Below are positions 39,484 to 48,459 of a stretch of 64,000 nt of DNA, in pieces. Both the position numbers and the translations under genes were made by a program. This DNA comes from Xenophilus sp. AP218F (GTDB lineage Bacteria > Pseudomonadota > Gammaproteobacteria > Burkholderiales > Chromobacteriaceae): assembly GCA_002213445.1 (NCBI GenBank), contig NJIE01000010.1, positions 38,984 through 102,983 of the forward strand. The letters are read 5' to 3'. A model generated the notes under the pieces. The model was given only the letters and a program-made list of their open reading frames with translations, had not been told where the DNA came from and did not search any database. Every line of letters starts with the position of its first letter. Within the stretch, counting starts at the first letter, position 1.

Positions 39484-39786
39484 GGCTCTCTCCTGGCTGG
39501 TAGCAAAGCGACGAGCTCAACGCCTCCCGCATTGATCGCCCCTTTGCTGAAATTAGAGTATTACATTGTCTCCGGCTCTTATTTTGGGTATAGCATAACA
39601 GCACAAAATGTCGTGATAAATGCAATCGCAACCGCAAATTGGCGGGTTCAATCCCTGTTATTCAATAAAGTGATTGAAATCTCAACGTATTTTCAATTCC
39701 AGACTTTTGTAACAGTTAATGAATATTCGTAAAGTCTTGTAATTCAAAAGAAAATGACGTCATAAAAGATCAGCGATTACAAACAC
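39484..39786. other. AT-rich upstream region of the prkA operon with a sigma-S-like -10
   Basis: The region between prkA and the PilZ gene (both minus) is much more AT-rich than its surroundings. About 105 bp before prkA the minus strand reads TGCTATACCC (39595-39586), which resembles the extended -10 of stationary-phase (RpoS) promoters, with no recognisable -35. No sigma-54 -24/-12 pair was found. No coding frame with a start signal is present. Confidence 0.4.
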
Positions 39787-40104
39787 CTAACTCTTTCGCG
39801 TCAAAATGCGAACGCCGATTTCATAGATGCGACCGCGCTGCACTTCGTTGCAGCGCTTGACCTCCACCACCGCCTCAAAGGGCTTGCCGGGCATGCCGCC
39901 CACCGCCGGCGCCAGCACGATGACCGCCAGACGCTCGCCGAACTGCGGCACAAACGCCGAGCGCAGCGCCATGCCGTCAACCGACAGGTCGACGCACTCG
40001 CCGTAATGGGTTTCTCCGGTGTTCAGCGATTTGATTCTGGCCTTGCAGCCCATGCTGACCCGCCGGCCGCGCCGGCGATCGCGGTAAGGATCAAACGGGG
40101 GCAC
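39787..40104 (-). CDS. PilZ-domain protein
   Basis: A 105-residue single-domain PilZ protein. The cyclic-di-GMP-binding signature is complete: an RxxxR-type cluster at the N-terminus (DRRRGRRVS) and DLSVDGMAL for the [D/N]xSxxG motif. It likely acts as a small soluble c-di-GMP adaptor. Its start overlaps the Nudix stop by 14 bp, so it is the last gene of a DUF2062-Nudix-PilZ unit. Confidence 0.88.
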   Translation of the reverse strand: MPPFDPYRDRRRGRRVSMGCKARIKSLNTGETHYGECVDLSVDGMALRSAFVPQFGERLAVIVLAPAVGGMPGKPFEAVVEVKRCNEVQRGRIYEIGVRILTRKS

Positions 40105-40648
40105 CTCGTATCCTCCCGGCCTGGTAGGCGGCCAGCCAGTGCAAGCCGACGATGGACTTGCTGTCGCAGATTTCCCCGCTCAGGGTCATGGCCATGGCCT
40201 GCTCCAGAGGAACGGTCATCACCTCCAGAAACTCGCCCTCGTCCAGCCGGCGCTCATTCAATGTCAGGCCTTCGGCCAGGTAGTAGTGAATCTGCTCGTT
40301 GGCGTAGCCGATGCAGGGGTAGGCGGTGCCGAGATACACCCAGCGCTCCGCCCGATAGCCGGTTTCCTCCTGCAGCTCGCGCCTGGCGGTCAGCTCCGGC
40401 GCTTCGTCAGGATCGATCTTGCCGGCGGGAATCTCGATGAACTCGCGGCCGGCCGGGTAGCGATACTGCCGCTCCAGCACCAGCCGTCCATCCGGGGTCA
40501 GCGCCAGGATGGCGACCGCGCCCGGATGGCTGATGTATTCGCGCACCGACTCGCTGCCGTCCGGCAACGCCACCCTGTCCTTGCGCACATGCAAAAATCC
40601 CCCCTGATAAACCAGTTCCGACGACAGTTTCTTTTCAAGCAGATCCAC
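40091..40648 (-). CDS. Nudix hydrolase, ADP-ribose pyrophosphatase type
   Basis: A 185-residue NudF-like enzyme. The Nudix box is complete: GKIDPDEAPELTARRELQEE followed by TG (G-x5-E-x7-RE-x2-EE-x-G). Upstream YPAGREFIEIPAG is typical of ADP-ribose pyrophosphatases. It overlaps its neighbours by 14 bp on each side (DUF2062 upstream, PilZ downstream). Confidence 0.92.
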   Translation of the reverse strand: MDLLEKKLSSELVYQGGFLHVRKDRVALPDGSESVREYISHPGAVAILALTPDGRLVLERQYRYPAGREFIEIPAGKIDPDEAPELTARRELQEETGYRAERWVYLGTAYPCIGYANEQIHYYLAEGLTLNERRLDEGEFLEVMTVPLEQAMAMTLSGEICDSKSIVGLHWLAAYQAGRIRGAPV

Positions 40649-41162
40649 ACTTCACCTTTCTATTGTTCCAGGCCGACACCACCGCCATGCGCCAGAACAG
40701 CATGGTCAGCAGATACCCCAGCGCCCCCAGCGCCAAGCCAAGCGCCGGCATGCCCACCAGCAGCGGCGCGCCCAGATCGAACAGCCAGCGCAAGCTCGCT
40801 TGCCAGCCCCCCGGCGGCGGCGCGGCCACCGCTTCGCTGCCCAGCAGCCAAGCGCCAAACCGATAAGCAACATAGTACAGCGGCAACACGGTGAGCGGGT
40901 TGCTATACAGCGATGTCAGCATCGCTACTGGCAAATTGATCCGAAAAAGCCAGACCAGCAGCATGGCGGTGAGCTTCTGGGTAAAGCCCGGCATCACGCC
41001 GGCGTACAAGCCCACCGCCACGCCCATCGCCACCTTGCGCCGCTGCAAGGACCAGTACGCCGGTCGATCCAGATACGGCGCCAGCCAGCGCAGGCCGGGC
41101 GCGGCAAACCAGCGGTGGCGCCGGCGCATGCCTTTGCGGATCGTTCTTTTCAACCAAGTCAT
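40635..41162 (-). CDS. DUF2062 family membrane protein
   Basis: A 175-residue inner-membrane protein with about four hydrophobic segments. The family core is RRKVAMGVAVGLYAGVMPGF followed by SLYSNPLTVLPLYYVAYRFG. Function is unknown; homologues are often near glycosyltransferase or maturation genes. The ATG at 41162 is preferred over one at 41231, because family similarity begins at MTWLKRTIRKGM and the upstream residues look like read-through. It is the first gene of the unit ending with PilZ. Confidence 0.8.
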   Translation of the reverse strand: MTWLKRTIRKGMRRRHRWFAAPGLRWLAPYLDRPAYWSLQRRKVAMGVAVGLYAGVMPGFTQKLTAMLLVWLFRINLPVAMLTSLYSNPLTVLPLYYVAYRFGAWLLGSEAVAAPPPGGWQASLRWLFDLGAPLLVGMPALGLALGALGYLLTMLFWRMAVVSAWNNRKVKCGSA

Positions 41163-41343
41163 CGTTTGCCCGAGGCCTCGTTGCCGTAAAGCCACACCCG
41201 CGCGTCGCGGGGGGCGGGAAAGGGTTGTCAAAAATGCGGGAATAATTTAAACAAGCGTTTGAATTATCCCTGATGCCATTCGGGACCCTCGATGCCGACA
41301 GCCCTGGCAAGACCGGGCCGCGCCAACCCACTGGAGAAACGGA

Positions 41344-43128
41344 ATGCCTGCTTACCAAGCCCCGCTGCGCGATTTTGACTTTGTCCTCAACGAACTGATC
41401 AAGGTACAGGACATCATTCCCACGTTGCCAGGTTATGAAGAAGCCACTCAGGACATCTTCAGCTCCTATCTGGAAGCCGCCGCGCAGTTCTGCCAGAGCG
41501 AACTGGCGCCGCTCAACCGCCAGGGCGACGAGGAAGGCTGCCAGTTCGACCCAGCCACCAAATCCGTCACCACGCCGCCCGGCTTCAAGGAGGCTTACCA
41601 GCAATATTGCGAGCTGGGCTTTCCGGCGCTGGATTGCGACCCGGCCTACGGCGGCCAGGGCATGCCCAAGAGCCTGGCCTTTCCGATCATGGAAATGCAG
41701 TGTTCGGCCAACGTCGCCTGGTCGATGTACCCCGGCCTGTCCCACGGCGCGTATTCTGCCATCCACGCCCACGGCACTGAACAACAAAAAGCCGAATACC
41801 TGCCCAAACTGGTGGATGGCAGCTGGACCGGCACCATGTGCCTGACCGAACCGCACTGCGGCACCGACCTCGGCCTGCTCAAATCCAAGGCCGAGCCCAA
41901 CGGCGACGGCAGCTACAGCATCACCGGCACCAAGATCTTCATCTCCGCCGGCGAGCACGATCTGGCGCAGAACATCGTTCACCTGGTGCTGGCCCGCCTG
42001 CCGGACGCCCCCCGCGACGTGAAGGGCATCTCGCTGTTCATCGTGCCCAAGTTCCTGGCCGACGGCAGCCGCAACGCCGTCTCCTGCGGCAGCCTGGAAC
42101 ACAAGATGGGCATCAAGGCCAACGCCACCGCCGTGATCAACCTGGACAACGCCAAGGGCTGGCTGATCGGCGAGCCCAACAAGGGCCTCTCCTGCATGTT
42201 CACCATGATGAACGCGGCGCGGCTGGGCTGCGGCATGCAGGGCCTGGGCATAGGCGAGGCTTCGTTCCAGGGCGCGCTCGCCTACGCCCGCGAACGCCTG
42301 CAGATGCGGGCGCTCACCGGCGCCAAGTGCCCGGACAAGGCCGCCGACCCCATCATCGTGCACCCCGACGTGCGCCGCATGCTGCTGACGCAAAAGGCCT
42401 ATACCGAAGCCGGCCGCGCGCTGACCGCGCTCCTGGCGCTGCAGCTTGACATCGAAGCCAAGCACCCGGACGCCGCCGCCCGCGAAGACGCCGCCGATCT
42501 GGTGGCGCTGCTCACCCCGGTGGCCAAGGCCTTCATGACCGACAACGGCTACACCGCCGCCAATATGGGCATGCAGGTCTTCGGCGGCCACGGCTTCATC
42601 CGCGAATGGGGCATGGAGCAGCTGGTGCGCGACTGCCGCATCTCGCAAATCTACGAAGGCACCAACGGCATCCAGGCCATCGACCTCCTGGGCCGCAAGG
42701 TGCTGCTGGATCAGGGCGCCAAGCTGCGCAAGTTCACCAAGCTGATCCATACGTTCTGCAAGGCCAACGAGGGCAACGACAAGCTGGCCGAGTTCACCGG
42801 CCCGCTGGCCAGGTTGATGAAGGAAGTCGGCGAAATCACCATGAGCATCGGCATGGCCAGCCTGCAGAACAAGGACGAAGCCGGCGCGGCCGCCAGCGAC
42901 TACCTGCGCCTGATCGGCCATCTGGCTTACGCCTGGCTGTGGGCGCGCATGGCCGAAGTGGCCTACGCCCGACTGGGCAACGGCGAGGACGCGTTCTACC
43001 AGGCCAAGATCGCCACGGCGCGCTTCTATTACGCCAAGCTGCTGCCGGAAGCGGAAGCGCTGAAAATCAGCATCAAGTCCGGCGCCAAGCCGCTGATGAG
43101 CCTGGAGGACGAGCACTTCGCCTTCTAA
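41344..43128 (+). CDS. Acyl-CoA dehydrogenase (DmdC-like, long form)
   Basis: A 594-residue flavoenzyme. It has the N-terminal extension seen in DmdC/FadE-like members (MPAYQAPLRDFDFVLNEL), the FAD-binding segments MCLTEPHCGTDLG and GTKIFISAGEH, the catalytic Glu in QIYEGTNGIQAIDLLGRK, and the extra C-terminal domain ending MSLEDEHFAF. It oxidises an acyl-CoA or methylthio-acyl-CoA; the chain length is not readable. It stands alone with its own terminator, without ETF or thiolase genes nearby. Confidence 0.92.
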   Translation: MPAYQAPLRDFDFVLNELIKVQDIIPTLPGYEEATQDIFSSYLEAAAQFCQSELAPLNRQGDEEGCQFDPATKSVTTPPGFKEAYQQYCELGFPALDCDPAYGGQGMPKSLAFPIMEMQCSANVAWSMYPGLSHGAYSAIHAHGTEQQKAEYLPKLVDGSWTGTMCLTEPHCGTDLGLLKSKAEPNGDGSYSITGTKIFISAGEHDLAQNIVHLVLARLPDAPRDVKGISLFIVPKFLADGSRNAVSCGSLEHKMGIKANATAVINLDNAKGWLIGEPNKGLSCMFTMMNAARLGCGMQGLGIGEASFQGALAYARERLQMRALTGAKCPDKAADPIIVHPDVRRMLLTQKAYTEAGRALTALLALQLDIEAKHPDAAAREDAADLVALLTPVAKAFMTDNGYTAANMGMQVFGGHGFIREWGMEQLVRDCRISQIYEGTNGIQAIDLLGRKVLLDQGAKLRKFTKLIHTFCKANEGNDKLAEFTGPLARLMKEVGEITMSIGMASLQNKDEAGAAASDYLRLIGHLAYAWLWARMAEVAYARLGNGEDAFYQAKIATARFYYAKLLPEAEALKISIKSGAKPLMSLEDEHFAF

Positions 43129-43146
43129 GCGCCCCGCTCCGGCGCA

Positions 43147-43175
43147 ACGGCTGTCCCGTCGGACAGCCGTTTTTC
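43147..43175 (+). terminator. Terminator after the acyl-CoA dehydrogenase gene
   Basis: ACGGCTGTCC-CGTC-GGACAGCCGT is a perfect 10-bp stem followed by TTTT, 18 bp past the stop. Confidence 0.9.
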
Positions 43176-43290
43176 TTGCCCGCCTGCCCAAGTTTTCCGG
43201 CCGGCTGCCGAAAACAGGTCATACTCAGATTTTCCGCCCTGAGCGCCAGGCAGAGGCGAGCGGGCAGAACCTTGCAGCCAGGAGGCCGTG

Positions 43291-43941
43291 ATGAGCATCA
43301 ACACCATCAGCAACGCCAGCAGCAACCAGACCAGCCAGACCGCTCAATCCGGCGCGGCCGGCCAGGCCGTCAACGCCCAGCAGACCGCCAAGAACCAGTT
43401 GAACGCCACCCTGGTGGAATCGCTGAACATTTCGATCTCCATCTCCGGCGGCAACGGCAACGGCCAATCGCAAACCCTGCTGTTTCGCGCCGCCATCGAC
43501 CGCATCAACCAGATACTGGGCGACGCTTACGGCGCGCCGGCGGCGGACGCCAGCCAGCCGGGCGGCGCCAGCGGCCCGGTCAGCGGCTATCTGCAGCAGA
43601 ACCAGGACGTGGACACCTCGCCGGAAGCCACCGCCAAGCGCATTCTGGACGGCGCGACCGGTTTCTTCGCCGCTTACGCCAACCAGCACCCCGAACTGAG
43701 CCCGGAGCAACAGGCCACCAATTTCGTCTCGCTGGTGCGCGGCGGCTTCGAGCAAGGCTACGCCAGCGCCGTCAACATTCTCAAAAGCCTGAACGTCTTC
43801 AACGGCAACGTCTCCAGCGACGCGCAGAAAACTTATGATCTGGTGCAGAAGGGCTTTGACGACTTCCTGCAAGGCAAGCTTGGCGGCAACGCCGCGACCA
43901 CCAGCGACGGCAGCGTCGCGACGGCGGGCGGCGGCAACTAG
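43291..43941 (+). CDS. DUF5610-like protein, copy 1
   Basis: A 216-residue soluble protein without signal peptide. Residues 1-60 are rich in Ser, Asn, Gln and Thr. The C-terminal half is helical with FVSLVRGGFEQGYASAVNIL followed by KSLNVFNGNV, the pattern of the poorly characterised DUF5610 family. The ATG at 43291 is preferred to the GTG at 43288 because it has a proper 5-nt spacing from GGAGG. A shorter paralogue follows. Function unknown. Confidence 0.7.
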   Translation: MSINTISNASSNQTSQTAQSGAAGQAVNAQQTAKNQLNATLVESLNISISISGGNGNGQSQTLLFRAAIDRINQILGDAYGAPAADASQPGGASGPVSGYLQQNQDVDTSPEATAKRILDGATGFFAAYANQHPELSPEQQATNFVSLVRGGFEQGYASAVNILKSLNVFNGNVSSDAQKTYDLVQKGFDDFLQGKLGGNAATTSDGSVATAGGGN

Positions 43942-44172
43942 CGGCACGCCGGGCGGATGTGGTTTTTGCGGCACATTCCGGCGGCGGCCGCCGCCGGCCG
44001 CCCTCGCCGCGCTGGCATTCGCCGCGAGACGGCGCAGAATGATCCTGGCGGTTCTCGCCGCGATCGCCGCCAACCTTGAGAAGACGGCAACGCCCGCAAC
44101 GGGCCAGCCGCCAGGCGGCTCAAATCCGTTCCTTTCGTCGAAACCCGATCGCCCTCTCCCGGAGGAGACACC
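43942..44172. other. Spacer between the two DUF5610-like genes
   Basis: These 231 bp are GC-rich and have no convincing gene, terminator or promoter. A CGGAGGAGACACC ribosome-binding region at the end belongs to the second gene. Confidence 0.4.
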
Positions 44173-44676
44173 ATGGCAGACGACATCATTTCCATCGCCC
44201 CGATCGGCGGCGTCAACGAGCATGCGCCCGGCCACGGCGACATCGCCCGTTACGGCAACGCCCCCCACCATCACGCGCCGCCGCGCCAGGACAGCGCGGA
44301 CATCAGCATCGCCACCGGCCAACAGGCGCAAAGCCTGTTCTACTGCTCGGCGCTGGACCAGATCCGGGCGCAACTGGGCCTGAACAGCCCGATGCCCGCG
44401 CGCCATCAACCGGCGGACGCGCTGGCCAGCCGCAGCCAGCAACTGATGCACGGCATCGCCGCGCTGTTTGACGGCTATCGGCAAAACCGCGCCGATCAAT
44501 CGCTACCCGCCGCTCTGGCGGCCTTCATCGACGGCGCGCAAGCCGGTTTGCAAGCCGGCTTTCGGGAAACCTGCGACGTGCTGCGCCAGCTGAAGGTGCT
44601 GCACCCGCAAATCGTCAACGAACTGGAACACACCCGCAGCCAGACTGCGGCCCTGCTGCGGGATTTCCGCCCCTGA
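44173..44676 (+). CDS. DUF5610-like protein, copy 2 (paralogue)
   Basis: A 167-residue soluble protein with a strong GGAGGAG start site. Its C-terminal half aligns by eye with copy 1: FIDGAQAGLQAGFRETCDVL then RQLKVLHPQIV, ending in LLRDF, against the VRGGFEQGY...LKSLNVF...FDDFL pattern. The N-terminal part is His/Pro-rich and unrelated. Function is unknown; tandem position and shared core suggest duplication and divergence. Confidence 0.68.
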   Translation: MADDIISIAPIGGVNEHAPGHGDIARYGNAPHHHAPPRQDSADISIATGQQAQSLFYCSALDQIRAQLGLNSPMPARHQPADALASRSQQLMHGIAALFDGYRQNRADQSLPAALAAFIDGAQAGLQAGFRETCDVLRQLKVLHPQIVNELEHTRSQTAALLRDFRP

Positions 44677-44812
44677 CCCCGGCGGCGCGGGCCTGAACGC
44701 CACAGCCGCGCCGCCTTTCGCTTGCGCCAGGTCAAAAAGGCGCGGCGCAAACTGTCTTGGTCAAAATCTTCAAGGTAAATTAGAATCTATTAATTTTCGT
44801 TAAGGTTTCGCC

Positions 44813-46162
44813 ATGGAGTTACTGCTTGGCGCGGTCGTCACCTTTCTGGTGGGCCGCTACATTTTCAAGGGCTACTCGGCCACCGGCGTGCTGCTGGTAG
44901 GCGGCATCGCGCTGCTGGCCGCCTCGGTGCTGCAAGGCCATCCCATTCTGCCCAAGAGCGTGGCCAGCACCGGCCACCCCGTCGCCGACATTCCTGAATA
45001 CATCAAGTACCTGCTCGGCAACCGCGCCGCCGACCTCGGCATGATGGTGATGGCGCTGTGCGGTTTCGCCAGCTACACCACCCACATCGGCGCCAACGAC
45101 ATGGTGGTCAAGCTCGCTTCCAAGCCGCTGAGCCTGATCAAATCGCCGTACATCCTGATGGTAGCCGCCTACTTCGTCGCCTGCGTGCTGTCGCTGGCGG
45201 TATCGTCGGCCACCGGTCTTGGCGTGCTGCTGATGGCCACCCTGTTCCCGCTGATGGTGAACATGGGCATCAGCCGCGGCGCGGCCGCCGCGATCTGCGC
45301 GTCGCCCGCCGCGCTGATCCTGTCGCCGACTTCCGGCGACGTGGTCATCGCCGCCCAGGCGTCCAATATGCCGCTGATCGACTTCGCCTTCAAAACCACC
45401 CTGCCGATTTCGGTCATCGCCATCGTCTGCATGGGCGTCACCCACTTCTTCTGGCAGCGTTATCTGGACCGCCGCGACGGCGTGGCCCTGACCCGCCAGG
45501 ACGCGCATGAAATCAAGACCGACGCGCCGGCCCTCTACGCGCTGCTGCCGTTCACGCCCATCGTCGGCGTGCTGGTGTTCAACGGCAAGATCGCGCCGGA
45601 ATTGCACATCGTCACCATCCTGATCATCTGCATCCTGCTGACTTCCTGCCTGGAATTCATCCGCCATCGCAGCGCCAAGCCGGTATTCGCCGGCCTCGAC
45701 ATCGTCTACAAGGGCATGGGCGACGCCTTCACCAGCGTGGTGATGCTGATCGTCGCCGCCGGCGTGTTCGCCCAAGGTCTCTCCACGCTGGGCTTCATCA
45801 GCGAACTGATCGCGCTGGCGCAATCGTTCGGCTCCGGCGCGGTGGTGCTGATGCTGGTGCTGGTGGCCATCACCACCATCGCCGCCATGACCACCGGCTC
45901 GGGCAACGCGCCGTTCTACGCCTTCGTCGAGCTGATCCCCAAGCTGGCCGCGCACTCCGGCATCAACCCCGCCTTCCTGGCGATTCCGATGCTGCAGGCG
46001 TCCAACCTGGGCCGCACCGTGTCGCCGGTGTCCGGCGTGGTGGTGGCCTGCTCGGGCATGGGCCAGATTTCGCCGTTCGAAATCGTCAAGCGCACCTCGC
46101 TGCCGGTGGCCGTCGGCCTGGTGGTGGTGGTGGCGGCGACCTGCGTGATGGTGCCGGCCTAA
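44813..46162 (+). CDS. dcuC: Anaerobic C4-dicarboxylate transporter DcuC
   Basis: A 449-residue inner-membrane carrier with about 12 hydrophobic segments. The DcuC-type blocks are CASPAALILSPTSGDVVIAA and MTTGSGNAPFYAFVELIPKL, and SNLGRTVSPVSGVVVACSGM near the C-terminus. E. coli DcuC mainly exports succinate during fermentation. The upstream 135 bp is AT-rich near the start and probably holds the promoter. Confidence 0.93.
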   Translation: MELLLGAVVTFLVGRYIFKGYSATGVLLVGGIALLAASVLQGHPILPKSVASTGHPVADIPEYIKYLLGNRAADLGMMVMALCGFASYTTHIGANDMVVKLASKPLSLIKSPYILMVAAYFVACVLSLAVSSATGLGVLLMATLFPLMVNMGISRGAAAAICASPAALILSPTSGDVVIAAQASNMPLIDFAFKTTLPISVIAIVCMGVTHFFWQRYLDRRDGVALTRQDAHEIKTDAPALYALLPFTPIVGVLVFNGKIAPELHIVTILIICILLTSCLEFIRHRSAKPVFAGLDIVYKGMGDAFTSVVMLIVAAGVFAQGLSTLGFISELIALAQSFGSGAVVLMLVLVAITTIAAMTTGSGNAPFYAFVELIPKLAAHSGINPAFLAIPMLQASNLGRTVSPVSGVVVACSGMGQISPFEIVKRTSLPVAVGLVVVVAATCVMVPA

Positions 46163-46194
46163 GACCCGCCCGGTCCCCGACGCCGCTTGGCCAT

Positions 46195-46235
46195 GAAAAA
46201 AGCGACGCCCGTTTTTAGCGGGCGTCGCTTTTTTT
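46195..46235. terminator. Bidirectional terminator between dcuC and the NagD-type gene
   Basis: GCGACGCCCG and CGGGCGTCGC form a perfect 10-bp stem with a 7-nt loop, bordered by an A-run and a seven-T run. It serves dcuC and the convergent HAD gene. Confidence 0.9.
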
Positions 46236-46254
46236 GCGCGCGGCGGCGCTTTAT

Positions 46255-47034
46255 TTACAGCGTCTGCGGGTCGATGTCCGCCACGCTGTCGAAGACGTGG
46301 TCCGGCTGATACGGGAATTGCTCCATCGACGCGCGGGTGGAAACGCCGGAGAGCACCAGCGCGGTGCACATGCCGGCTTCCAGGCCGCCGACGATGTCGG
46401 TATCCATGCGATCGCCTATCATCACCGCCTCTTCCGGATGCACGCCCAGCTTGCGGGTGGCCAGCATCATCATCAGCGAGTTGGGCTTGCCGACGATGTA
46501 GGGCTTCTTGCCGGTGGCCGCCTCGATGGCGGCAAGCAAGGTGCCGGCCGCCGGCTCGTAGCCGCCGCCTTCTATCGGGTCGATCATGTCCGGGTTGGTG
46601 CCGATGAATTTGGCGCCCTGGTCGATGAAGCGCACCGCCTTCTTGATCTGCTCGAAGCTGAAGGTTTGCGATTTGGCCACCACCACGTAGTCCGGATGCG
46701 ACTCCGAAATCGAAAAGCCGACGTTGTACAGCTCGTTGATCAGGCCCGCGCCGCCCACCACGTAAGCGGTGGGCATGGCCTTGCGGGTCTGGCTTCTGAG
46801 AAACATCGCCGTGGCCATGGCGCTGGTGATGAAATTGTCCTCGGTCAGGCCGTTGATGCCCAGGCCTTCCAGCTTCAGCCGCAAATCCAGCGGGGTCTGC
46901 TCGGCGTTGTTGGTCAGGAACAGGAAAGGGGTGCCGGTGTCGATCAGGCGCTGGATGAACTCGCGCGCGCCGGGTATCAGCTGCTTGCCGCGGTAAATCA
47001 CGCCGTCCATGTCGGAGATGATGCTTTTGCTCAT
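46255..47034 (-). CDS. HAD-IIA family phosphatase (NagD-like)
   Basis: A 259-residue sugar/nucleotide phosphatase of HAD subclass IIA. Motif I is ISDMDGVIYRGKQLIPGA, motif II FLFLTNNAEQTP, the Lys is in IVGKPN, and motif IV is MIGDRMDTDIVGGLEAGM. E. coli NagD (250 aa) acts on UMP, GMP and glucose-6-phosphate; no nag genes are near here. The ATG at 47034 is chosen because homology starts there. Confidence 0.93.
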   Translation of the reverse strand: MSKSIISDMDGVIYRGKQLIPGAREFIQRLIDTGTPFLFLTNNAEQTPLDLRLKLEGLGINGLTEDNFITSAMATAMFLRSQTRKAMPTAYVVGGAGLINELYNVGFSISESHPDYVVVAKSQTFSFEQIKKAVRFIDQGAKFIGTNPDMIDPIEGGGYEPAAGTLLAAIEAATGKKPYIVGKPNSLMMMLATRKLGVHPEEAVMIGDRMDTDIVGGLEAGMCTALVLSGVSTRASMEQFPYQPDHVFDSVADIDPQTL

Positions 47035-47178
47035 TGCGTCTATCCAGAACTCGGGCGCCGATGTCGCGGGCGCCGTCGCGGCTTGCGGCCACGCTGCCGC
47101 AACGGCGACAGCATAGCACGGGCAAGCGACGGTTTTTCGCGCCGAGCATCCGGAGGTCAAGCGCACCGGCCGAGGCGC

Positions 47179-48441
47179 TCAGGTGGCGCTGGCGTCGAAT
47201 ATCACGGTGATGGTGCCACGATACACATCGCCGGCCTGACGTGACATATTGGACGCATCAGCGGGCAACACTTTGAAACTTAGCCTTGAGCGACGTGCGG
47301 CACTGTTAAAGCGTGAGGTAAAAACCACCCCGAAGTCAGTACCCAACTGGATCCCCTCTGCATTGATGCCACTGGCCTTCACCCTCCCCCCTTCCATCGA
47401 GAGTCGGGTTACCACGGGCACTACCGTCTTCTTGCTGTTGGCGATACCACAGTGGGTAGATATGTTGTATTGACACTCCAGGCGCACACTGAAATTGCCG
47501 GAGCTGGCGATGCTGAACGGCACCTCGCGCAGCAAGCCGGTAGCCGGCCGCCCCTGCTGCAACCATACCTGCCAGCCGCCAGGAGGCTCCAGCAGCACAT
47601 GGCGACCGCTCTCCGGGTAACTTACTTTCAGTTCATGTTCCACCGTCAGTTCGAAATTGATCTTCTGGCTGGCGGGGCTCACCGTGGCGTTGTCGCCAAA
47701 ATCGAAATCCTGGTTGGGGCCTATCGTGTAGGTCAGGCTGCCGGTGTACTTGCCGTTTTCCAGCTTGAGCGGATCCGGCGCTTCCATCTCGTACATCAGG
47801 CCTAAGTTATTCATGCTCATCCCGTCGACGATGGCGTAACTGGGCAATTTGGCGCAGCCGCCTACGCCTTGAGGATACCCCCAGACAGCTTTGGCCCAGA
47901 GAGGGGAGATCATCCCGAATTCAAGCTGCTGGACACATGGGCGGCCAGGAGCAGTCCAAGTTGTGCCTCCCCATAACTTGGAATGCGCAGCGACCCATTC
48001 GCTATCAGATAGACCGACAATGACAGTAATGTCTTTCTTTAACTGAAAGCCAATCGCCAAAGCGCTGATCCTGAAACGCAGACTGGCACGCTGTCCGGTT
48101 GAGGTATTGGTTACAGTTACGTTGCGAAACTCACTAGGCACTTTGGCATATGCGCCTTGCCTAGGATTGGTTTCCTTGGCTTTGATCGGACCATAAGACA
48201 AGGTGATCGGAAAATCCAATGAAAACGCTTTCAACCCTCCTGCGCAGAGAGCTGGATAACTAACGCAGAAGCCCGCCTGCTTGGTGGTATTGACGAACTG
48301 ATTGCGCTGCGGCGCCAGCACCGAGGGTTTGAATTCGGCGGTGATGTTCATGTCCGCCGCCTGCGCCGCGCCCGCCAGCAGCAGCGCCGTCAAGCCGCCC
48401 GCAGCCACGCGGGGCAGCCTTGCCATCGTGTTGTTCTGCAT
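47179..48441 (-). CDS. CfaE/CblD-family fimbrial tip adhesin
   Basis: A 420-residue secreted protein (signal peptide to about residue 28, ending AAQA). Size, position as the last gene after a CfaC-type usher, and the paired cysteines in each half (FCVSYPALCAGG; LECQYNISTHCG) match the minor tip subunits of CFA/I and cable pili. These have an N-terminal adhesin domain and a C-terminal pilin domain with donor-strand acceptor groove. The C-terminus ends in alternating hydrophobic residues (YRGTITVIFDASAT) as in pilin G strands. AAGGAAACATC precedes the ATG. The receptor is unknown. Confidence 0.82.
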   Translation of the reverse strand: MQNNTMARLPRVAAGGLTALLLAGAAQAADMNITAEFKPSVLAPQRNQFVNTTKQAGFCVSYPALCAGGLKAFSLDFPITLSYGPIKAKETNPRQGAYAKVPSEFRNVTVTNTSTGQRASLRFRISALAIGFQLKKDITVIVGLSDSEWVAAHSKLWGGTTWTAPGRPCVQQLEFGMISPLWAKAVWGYPQGVGGCAKLPSYAIVDGMSMNNLGLMYEMEAPDPLKLENGKYTGSLTYTIGPNQDFDFGDNATVSPASQKINFELTVEHELKVSYPESGRHVLLEPPGGWQVWLQQGRPATGLLREVPFSIASSGNFSVRLECQYNISTHCGIANSKKTVVPVVTRLSMEGGRVKASGINAEGIQLGTDFGVVFTSRFNSAARRSRLSFKVLPADASNMSRQAGDVYRGTITVIFDASAT

Positions 48442-48459
48442 GATGTTTCCTTTTATGGC

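Noticed and set aside
36088..39732. A very long open frame on the plus strand opposite prkA and yeaH
   Set aside because: It mirrors the codon structure of two certain genes on the other strand, has no ribosome-binding site and encodes Arg/His/Leu-rich low-complexity sequence, as expected of a high-GC antisense frame.
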